Below are positions 19,133 to 26,873 of a stretch of DNA of 26,873 bases, piece by piece (positions within the stretch are counted from its first letter, which is position 1; each line of letters starts with the position of its first letter). A model generated the notes under the pieces. The model searched no databases. It was given only the letters and a program-made list of their open reading frames with translations, and had not been told where the DNA came from. Source of the DNA: Didymodactylos carnosus (Eukaryota > Rotifera > Eurotatoria > Philodinida > Philodinidae); assembly GCA_905250885.1 (NCBI GenBank), contig CAJNOQ010002019.1:1-26873 (forward strand), read 5' to 3'. The position numbers were made by a program, and so were the translations under genes.

Positions 19133-19659
19133 ATCTTTTCTTTTTTAAGACTTCAAGAAATGTTCGGTGATGGAGAACATGAGATTGTGTGCGAAAAGAA
19201 ATAACGACACGTGAACTTGTCTTTTTATTTGATGTAAACAGATATTTTTATCTGTTTTCATTATTATAAATAATCATACATCAGGAAAGAGAAAATCTCT
19301 AACTCTATAGATTCTACTACATGCATTAAGTATAGAAGTGCATTGAATCGAATACTAAATTCAAATGATTACTGAAATAAAACAATTACACACACATATT
19401 CTATACTGAGATTCGCGCTGTACAATAATTAAATAAATCGTGAAATAAACTCATATTACAGGATATGTTGTTCAACTTCTTATGCTTAGAAATAAAATGA
19501 ATGTATTCACTAGTGAAAACCGACAGTAGTTTTGAGCTACAATCAAAATTTAAAGTGTGATCTTTCAACATTTATCCACCCGATCAGTGTATGAACTGGC
19601 TAAATCCAGAGACGATACATGATCCGTAATAATTATCATTATATATAAATACATCACAC
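19133..19659. other. Upstream region of the PPP1R36-like gene
   Basis: AT-rich, with no repeat or motif recognised. It should contain the promoter of the gene starting at 19660. Confidence 0.35.
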
Positions 19660-22600
19660 ATGTGGACTAATGCTCCTCATTATCGATTGATACACCGGCT
19701 TACAAACGATAAATCATATCTACATTCAGTTTGTATCATGTGTTTTTGAAGTTCATTCTGCTTTCATTCGTTCCACAATATATTTCAGTTGCCAAGTTTA
19801 CCAAAAGAAGGGCGATGGAAATGGCATGATCATCAACTTATCTACGAAAAGTAAGAATGTGGTTTAAACCAACATTAGTGTAAAAACACTAATTTTCATT
19901 CATAGCTATGATGGGTTTGATGATCGAGTACCGAAAAAAAATACCAGTGAAGTATTAAAGCTCGATATTCGTACCGGAACTGAAGTATGGAGAAAACAAA
20001 ATCGACCAGTTCAATATATTATCAAAACGAAAGATAATGTTCAAATAACATTGGCCGATGTTGTGCGTATGTAACGAGTGTGCGAGAATAAATAACCTTC
20101 TCAGTATTTCCTTAATAACTTTTCCACATTTTATCACTTAGCCTTAAACCGATTTTTAAAAAGATTTTCCATATGTATTCTCTACAAGAACATTCAAAAA
20201 AGGTTTTCGATGCTTTTTGTACATTCAAGAGTGCTCTCTTCCGCTGTGTATAGGAAAGTACGTTTTCAAATAATATCACGTGTCGTAAATATGAACGTTT
20301 TTTGAAGCTGGTTCATAAAACTAAAATTCAATCTTTTTCATTTGTTGCATTAGAAGAAATAACTTCATACAAAAGTCTGACATTCAGAAATAATGTGCTA
20401 ATTATTCTACTTCAAAATACAAAAATTCGGGCTCAGAATATGAATGTTTGTTAGAAATATACGAGTTTTACTGAATGGCGCGAAATTGCACAATGATAAC
20501 GAGGATTTTTTTACAAATATAAAAGAAAATCTCATCGATACAACAGGTGATGAGGTACAAAAATTCAAATGATAGTTGGAAAATAGGGCTTTTCAGGGTC
20601 TACAAAACGGCCATGTTAGAGTTTTCATATGGTAACTTGGCAGCCAATAAAAGCAAAAATCTGTGTTTTTGGTTTAAAAGTTGGCCATCTTGGAGTTTCA
20701 CAGTACTATCTGTTTCCCTTTTATATTGCATAGCAAACCTTTTTTGAGTGTTTCTGTAGAGAATTCACATGGAAAATCTCTTTAAAAAGCAATTAAAGTT
20801 TAAGTGATAAAAGGTGAAAAAATTAATCAGAAAATACTGAGGTGGACATTTATTCTGGATCAATCGTTATGTTTTGTCTAAAAATAAAATCCTCTCGAAT
20901 TTAAATTAATAAAATAAATATTTTATACTGTGTAGATCGTTTTTCTTTGTGTTTTTCAGAAGCAACGCTAAATGTGATGAGTGATACGCATTATATCCCT
21001 ATTGAATTTGAAGAATATGTCCGGTATATTATACTAATCATTTTCTTTTAACAATAGTAATTTCTGTTTTATATCAGATTTCCACAAGTACAAGATTTTC
21101 TGTTATGTTTACTCAATTATTTTCAATGGTTTTTCGAAATTTCTGATGATACTTTGTTAGAAAGTATAAAGTTTGTTACTCAAACTTCAAGTTTATTATT
21201 TCATACTGATTTCTTCAGATCATATCGGATACACACACAATGAAAAAGAACGTATCAGTGTGGCATATACACGAGCACTGAGAGCCCTGCGAGAATTAGA
21301 CTGTAAATATGTAAGACGTTTATGTTATTTCTCAAATGATTGTATATAAATTTGAATTATTATGTAGGCTACATTATTATTAGGCACAGGGTTGAAAGAT
21401 TATCATCATATGAGAAATGGAGAGTACGTCACCATTTTGATGAGAAAATACATACACTAATAATCGATGTTTTCTCAATTTTAGATTGCATTATTCATGT
21501 GATAATTTGGATCGTACAATATTTGAGGTTCGATTATTATTTGATAATGTTTGAATGAAAATAAGCACGTCTCTCAGTATGAAAACTTCAAAGAGTTTTT
21601 AGACATTCAGATTTAACGACTGGCAAAAAATCTGTGGAAGAATGCAGTGTTTCTTAGTCAGAGAAAAGATAAAAATTCCTGTCTTCTCATTTTAGTCACT
21701 TTTCATTTTTATGTTATTATTTTGCTGGATTGACTTTTATCGTCAAAAATTTGATATAATTCGGAAAGAACTGGCACGGTATAATCTTCTCTTTTAACTT
21801 ATTCCAAATAATAGTTACCAATTTTTAGGTTATTTCGAGCCGGTGATTATATTGAGATGGCTCAAATCTCACAAAATGAAGTATACATGCATGAATCATG
21901 AGTGAAAATTTTCATTTGACAAATCATTTTTTTTACAAAACTATATGACTGACTATAGGATAACTGATGGTAGTGATTATGAATCTGGAATGTCGTGACT
22001 GTTCTTATGCCTTTGAAGACTCGGTTTTAGAGAATCAAAATTTTTTTATCGAAATCGATATCTGATATTTGACGAGTTCTCAATGATAAATAAAAATTTT
22101 GCTGCAGGGTGAGCTCTCATATCTCAGATATTCACTAAGTAGTAGAAGTAGAATTTTGCGAAACTCCTTCAGTATCTCAAAAGGAGAAGGAGTTGAAGTT
22201 TTATATTCAAAAAGTCTTGATTATGACTTATTTTTCTACTTTGAGTTGAAAAAATATCACAAAACAATATTTATCTTTTAGTAAAAAAATGTGAAATAAA
22301 GTGAAAAATCCCTAGTCACCATTATCATTTATCTTAAAACAGATAAAAGTCCTGCACCATTTCTCTATATTACAATATTAATATAACGTGGCAGTGCTTT
22401 ACTTATTAAAAGTGAAGGACCTGCAAAGGAGTTTCACCATTTTAGTCCCGAGAGGGGCTGCCCTGGCAAGATTTTTATCTATTATTGAGAACTCGTCAAA
22501 TATCAGATACCGATTTCGAGAAAAAAATTTTGATTCTATAAAACCGACTCTTCAAAGGCATACGAACAGTCACGACATTCCAGATTCATAATCACTACCA

Positions 22601-24464
22601 TCAGTTACCCTATAGTCATATGGTTTTCATAGAAAAAGCGATTTGCCATCCGGAAACTTTCTCTCGTCAGTCACTCGAAGATGTTACTGTGATTCTCTTC
22701 TTATTTTATTTTTCATAGCACATTGAAAAATGCCTGAAAAATATTGCCAATGACTCAAGCCGTTTCTCAACGACACCTCAGGCATTCTATCGCTTAGCAG
22801 ATATGAAAAATCGTTCTACAATATGTCCAATTGATAGTGTCAAAAAATTAAAATCTCACAAAAAAGAAACAGGAGAAGATGAAACGAAATATAAAAAGAA
22901 ATGGACCAGGAATGTGATAGTAGAGAACGACAAGAATAAGTAAGAATTGAGTCGTAGTAAGTGTTGGAATATTGAAGCTTTTGAGATTATTACTTCTACA
23001 ATCATTAAAAAATGTTTTGAAGGTAACTAACGGTATGTGCTTTCTGAAATGTTTCTTGTGTGCTTTTTCAGAAATGGTAATCCTACTAAAGTGTCATTCC
23101 TCATTATTTTATTGATATAAATTTTCAAATTCAGTCTATGAAGATGAAGAGAACAAAGTAGTGAATGTAGCAATGCGTAGAAAGTCAGTGGTACTCAACG
23201 AAAAAAAATCCAAAATATGTGCGATATTAAGCGAACAATGGGGCCATAATAATCGAGAAAAACCAGCTAGACAGTTATCGTTAATAGGTATCGATTATGT
23301 ACAAGTTCACGCTTTTTTCTGTAGAGATGGGCGGGTACGAGTGCCTTCTCGTACTTAAGTACCGTTTCTCAAGTACTTCTAGTCGACGACTGAGTACTTG
23401 GTGCTCGTACTTGTGCATTTTAATTTTTGAGTATATATAAACTAAAAATTGCTTGTTTTGTGTCTTCATCAAATATCATCGATCAATTTAATTTTCTCAG
23501 TCGGTATATGTTCTGTACACTAATAGTCGATCAATGAACATCTATCACTATGATGTTTATGTATTTGTTGTATACACATATTCAAAAGTTATTAACATTT
23601 TTGTCATCTAGTAATCCAAGCGATATTTTCAAATTAAAAAAAATAAATAATACTGTTACTAACAAAAGGCAAGCAAAAATAGCACACTCTACGTCATCGC
23701 TCGTTCAGTTACACTGAATATCTGATGAAGTAGAATAATGGAGGTTAGAACTTTTAAATATTTGATTATTATACGAATAAAAATATCGAAGTAAAAATTT
23801 TTAAGTACTTGTACTTGAACTCGAAAAACCCAGTACATCTCTTTTTTTCGGTGAAAAAACTAAAAAATAATGTTAAAGCTACTCTCATTATCATTTGTAG
23901 AGCAACAAGAAACGAGTAATGTAGTGGAACAAGTACTAGTAGCCTTGCAAAAAAGAAAAAATGCAAAATAGTAAAATATAATTTTAATAATATCATAACG
24001 TTTAGTTACATCATTCTTCAATTTTAGTGACAAGAAAGTCATGCAAATGTTGCTAAGGTACGTATGAGCTCAATAAGCAAGATGATTAGATAAAGTCCTT
24101 GTTGTTTAGCTCAATAAATCCGAAAACATCGTATTTATTACCTCCACCAAGAAATCCGCTGAATGACGAGAAAGTGTAAGTTGAAAGATTTTTATTTTTC
24201 ATCTATCAATAGAACTATCTGTTTCTGTATTCTAGTCAAGCAAAAAAGCTAACACCGCTTGATATTCCATTTAAACTGAATGAAAAGTATAACATAATAC
24301 CTGTCATTTGCTTTTGACATTGAGAATGTTTTTTTTCCAGTGTTGGGATCATTGGAGAACTACATTACAATTTCGATTTGGTGCGTCTAAGATTGAACCC
24401 TCAAGTACATGCTGATGTTGAAATACCAGCACAATTTCTTTTACCGCCGATAAATGAATTGTAA
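19660..24464 (+). CDS. PPP1R36: Protein phosphatase 1 regulatory subunit 36
   Basis: Exons by eye: 19660-19728, 19789-19850, 19906-20066, 20960-21023, 21078-21163, 21219-21310, 21368-21423, 21485-21548, 21696-21778, 21829-21880, 22719-22939, 23072-23076, 23135-23279, 24028-24057, 24110-24175, 24236-24286, 24341-24464; 1431 nt, 476 residues. Phases agree throughout. Family matches: GRWKWHDHQLIYE (31-43), FLLCLLNYFQWFFE (126-139), KYATLLLGTGLKDYHHMRNG (177-196), IFEVRLLF, then CWIDFYRQKFDIIRKELAR and LFRAGDY, in the same order and spacing as the vertebrate protein. PPP1R36 binds the PP1 catalytic subunit and is linked in mammals to autophagy and testis; its role in this animal is unknown. Length is near the human protein (about 420). 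Exons 1, 12 and 13-14 junctions are the least sure: exon 1 rests on one in-frame ATG, exon 12 is a 5-nt microexon, and exon 13 uses a weak GTTAAT donor to keep phase. Confidence 0.8.
20067..20959 (+). other. Intron 3 of the PPP1R36-like gene (893 bp)
   Basis: The donor follows GAT GTT GTG C and the acceptor TGTTTTTCAG joins as CAA GCA ACG. Nothing recognisable was found inside; it is AT-rich, with a 66-codon open frame (20547-20747) of no known family. Confidence 0.5.
21947..22628. mobile_element. Fold-back element in intron 10 of PPP1R36
   Basis: Left arm 21947-22112 and right arm 22453-22628 are inverted copies of about 165 bp, roughly 93% identical over the best 150 bp (for example GAATCTGGAATGTCGTGACT on the left, its complement on the right). 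Weaker inverted similarity continues inward (GAAACTCCTT on the left, AAGGAGTTTC on the right). No protein is encoded. It explains most of the 838-bp intron between exons 10 and 11. Exact ends and target duplication were not resolved. Confidence 0.85.
23072..23076 (+). other. Predicted 5-nt microexon (exon 12 of PPP1R36)
   Basis: AAATG lies between the acceptor TGCTTTTTCAG and the donor GTAATC. Including it joins AA|AAATG|TC into AAA AAT GTC and keeps the frame of exon 13. The longer alternative, up to the next GT after CCTACTAAA, would run into a TAG in exon 13. Skipping it would also change phase. Confidence 0.45.
23314..23420. repeat. hAT-like terminal sequence in intron 13
   Basis: TAGAGATGGGCGGGTACGAG followed by repeated GTACTTAAGTAC, AAGTACTT and GAGTACTTGG motifs resembles the end of hAT elements of the (C/T)AGRGATGGGCGGGTA type. 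A matching inverted end was not found before exon 14, so the element is probably truncated or joined to the repeat copy at 23662. Confidence 0.5.
23662..24008 (+). repeat. 345-bp dispersed repeat, copy 2
   Basis: This is the direct-orientation copy of 11559-11902 at about 90% identity by eye, ending just before exon 14 of PPP1R36. With the hAT-like end at 23314 it may form one larger non-autonomous hAT element of which copy 1 retains only part. Confidence 0.85.
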
Positions 24465-25648
24465 TTGAGAGTTATAACTTATCAATTGTATAATTTATAA
24501 AGATAACGATAGCAATCATCGAGCAATATCATTATGATTATTTTTTCACAACTGGTTTTGGTCTTCAGGATTAGTGACATTCTGACAGTGTATAATAGTG
24601 ACATCGCATTTTTACGAATTCAATGAACTAGTAATCCAACTAAAAAGAAGATAGCTCTGCTTCTTCTAAACACTTTTTATTGCCACGCCATTCTCTTCAC
24701 ACTGAAAAGCTTGAAAAGCTAAAAAGTTTGAAGTGATACTTTATCATCGCAGTTATATTTCTTACCGCTCCTTTGCGTTCGTTTATCAAATAATAACAGC
24801 ATGTGAATATTGATTATCGAGAGTTTTGTAGCATAAGAGATTTTCTATCATTTGAACCTAGTAGAGATTTTTTAGAGCGTGTGTAAGTACAAAAAGTTCG
24901 TTTTAGGCGCAATCGATAGAGAATTGAATTCTCTACAAAACCTGCTATTTGAATCTCTGACAACATTTTTCTCGTTTGACCACCATTCAAAATATTGAAT
25001 GGTGCTGAGTTGTCAAACTGCGACACACTGACAATAGAAAAATATTTGTCTTGATCCAAAAATAGATTCCATAAGAATTTTGAAAATAGCAGAAGACTCC
25101 CGGAAAACTCTGCATGTTCGCACATATTTTTCGAAATTTTGCAGTGAAATCTTCTAGGAAAATTTCTTTGTGCAAAAAACCGATAAATCTAAAAAAAACC
25201 TAACTTTTGAACCTATTTTTCACAATATTGTTAAGACGTACCTATCTTCCCATATACTGGACAGACACTTTTCAAATTGTTCTGATTTTTTGAGTAATTC
25301 GCGAATTATTTTGGTATTAGGTGAAATCATTCTCAAAGCCGTAGTTTTCGTTAAACTCGGTTTTTACGAGGTTTTTTGTAGTGACGTAGCCAGGATTTTG
25401 TTAATGTGTGGACGTTGTCCCAAATTTTTCCAAAGTGGCAGAAATGTAAGAAATTCTCGTAGAGTAGTGTGAATTATAAAACTTTTATCCAACAAAAAAC
25501 TACAACAAAATCCAACAAATATAAAAGGAAAATTTCAAAACACAATTTTGAAGATCATAGATAAGTGACGAGCATAGTCAGGAGAGACTTCAGTAATTCC
25601 AAACTGATATATTAATTTATGACTTTTATGATTTATTCTTCATTTTAG
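24465..25648. other. Region between PPP1R36 and the DeoC-like exon
   Basis: No upstream exon of the aldolase could be found. There are two hairpins: a palindrome TAGAGAATTGAATTCTCTA near 24917 and a longer imperfect stem around ACCATTCAA/TTGAATGGT at about 24977-25017. A transposon-end-like phrase, TAGTGACGTAGCCAGGATTT, starts at 25379. A 103-codon minus frame (24814-25125) is not recognised. Confidence 0.4.
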
Positions 25649-25926
25649 AAACATGTTTGTTAACATGCGAAGAAAAAATTCAGTTATGCCATATTGTGAC
25701 GCGATGTCAAACAGATTATATTACTACATCCACAGGATTTTCAACGCATGATACAACTTTAGAAGATATTAAATTACTGCGAGAAAAGTGTGATGAAAAT
25801 GTGAAAATAAAAGCTTCCGCTGGAATCATTCACATAGAATCAGTTCGAGAATTACTCGATGCAGGAGCAACGAGATTAGGCACAAGTTTCGGAGCAAAAT
25901 TAGTTGAAGATTTGTGGAAGACATGA
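25649..25926 (+). pseudogene. Bacterial-type deoxyribose-phosphate aldolase (DeoC), orphan 3' exon, likely inactive
   Basis: After the acceptor CTTCATTTTAG the frame reads (E)TCLLTCEEKIQLC, DYITTSTGFSTHDTTLEDI, VKIKASAGIIHIES, then LLDAGATRLGTSFGAK and stop. DeoC condenses acetaldehyde with glyceraldehyde-3-phosphate through a Schiff-base Lys in the motif K-T-S-T-G. Here that position is Thr (ITTSTG). The second Lys (VKIKAS) is kept, but the following G-G-(V/I)-R of the phosphate site is AGIIH. The STGF, EDIKLLR and GATRLGTS wording matches the short bacterial/Bacillus-Thermotoga type more than the animal DERA type. The N-terminal two thirds of the barrel are not found in the 1.2 kb upstream. 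It is therefore a gene fragment or decayed copy, probably of bacterial origin; an inactive but expressed gene cannot be excluded. Confidence 0.65.
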
Positions 25927-26873
25927 CGATGTATTGTCTCAAAACCAACGTATTAAAAATGACTATCATTTGAACTATATTATTAGATGGTCCTTTCCCT
26001 CATGACTTTATATTACCAGGATTTGATCAATGTTAACAAGTTACTTATCAACAGATTCGACAACCTATGAGGCAGTGCACGATAGGGACGAACAAAGTTG
26101 CTCAATGAACCGTCAAAGATTTTCTCAAATTATCAGAGCAGACAGAGAAATGTGTCCTGAACATTTTTGTCTCTTGGCATTTTTTTCCAAATGCTTTTCC
26201 TTGCCGCTAGAGCGCTTGCAGAAAAAGTCGTAAAATACGGAAAAAAAGCGATTTTCCAGTCGAAAATTTTGCTTATGCTATAACTCCGTCAAATCAAATG
26301 CTAATGAACTTAAATTTTTACCAGAGCTGTCTTGCTATGAGTACTACCTAAGATAAAAATTTGAACTTGTTTGAGTTAATCGTTCTCCAGAAATGGTTTA
26401 TTCTTTAGACATAGACAAAACGTCATCGGCCATTTTGCAAAGAGGTTTTTGCAACCGAACATGGTCCGTTTGAAGGGTTCTCTACGGTTTCGTGAAGTAG
26501 GCCCAGAGTACTACCATGAACTGTCGCCGAATTTTTGGGGAAATGATGAAAAACACTCGGGAGCCTCTTGTCAAAAACGTCCACATCACCTCGGAAAAAC
26601 CTGAAAATTTTTCTTTTAAAATCCGTTGAATTATATAGCATCCGACGCAGATTTTCGTTCTACATCTGAATATGTATAAATGAAGGTTCCACAGTGCATA
26701 GAAAAGGAGAAAAACACCAAAACCTTCGGATTTTTGAGGGTTTAGAAAAGTTTTTCGGAAAATATTTTTCCCGAGTTGTCTTGAAATTCAGCCACTTCCG
26801 TCAACTAAACAATTTTTCTGATTTAACAGCTCCATGCAGAATTGAATTATCTATCGATCTCCGCAAACCGCCG
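25927..26873. other. Region without a recognised gene
   Basis: Short frames at 26030-26233 (+) and 26423-26641 (-) carry no family motif. The stretch from about 26245 to the end has the look of dispersed noncoding repeat sequence, but no second copy is present in this window to prove it. Confidence 0.35.

Noticed and set aside
24814-25125. 103-codon minus-strand frame between PPP1R36 and the DeoC exon
   Set aside because: No recognised motif and it spans two palindromic sequences; likely a chance frame in repeat-derived DNA.

Overview
The window looks like AT-rich animal DNA: two multi-exon, plus-strand genes with many introns of about 45-60 bp, GT-AG boundaries and matching phases, surrounded by small non-autonomous DNA transposons and broken genes of bacterial type. 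Compact introns, transposon diversity and bacterial-type peptidase and aldolase fragments would fit a rotifer, most likely a bdelloid. This assignment is inference; no rRNA or other marker is present. All gene models were read by eye, by joining exons whose phases agree.

Layout. 1-1322: no gene recognised. 1362-1846: start of a secreted M15 (VanY-type D-Ala-D-Ala carboxypeptidase) gene, frameshifted near 1482 and cut off at 1844 by a 1155-bp element with terminal inverted repeats and a TA target duplication. 3000-7450: gene-poor, with degenerate palindromic repeats, minus-strand remnants of a possible piggyBac-type transposase, an orphan open frame, and a 136-bp MITE inside a 30-bp tandem repeat.

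7454-17933 (+): a 17-exon gene for about 1842 residues in the PARP10/12/13/14 group. It has a ZAP-like winged helix and two CCCH zinc fingers, RRM-like domains, a long charged low-complexity linker, a KH-like region, a WWE-like domain and a C-terminal PARP fold. The H-Y-(E/I) catalytic triad reads R-H-I, so it is predicted to be an RNA-binding pseudo-PARP, similar in logic to vertebrate ZAP/PARP13 but with a different architecture. This is the most interesting object in the window.

18677-19124: a 448-bp hAT MITE with a perfect 8-bp target duplication lies between the genes. 19660-24464 (+): a 17-exon gene of 476 codons matching protein phosphatase 1 regulatory subunit 36 (PPP1R36), with a fold-back element in intron 10, a hAT-like end and dispersed repeat in intron 13, and a predicted 5-nt microexon. 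25649-25926 (+): an orphan 3' exon of a bacterial-type deoxyribose-phosphate aldolase whose Schiff-base lysine position is Thr. The rest, to 26873, holds no recognised gene.

The two intact genes show no sign of a shared pathway. They are linked by position and by copies of the same 345-bp repeat in their introns. No tRNA, rRNA or CRISPR array was seen.
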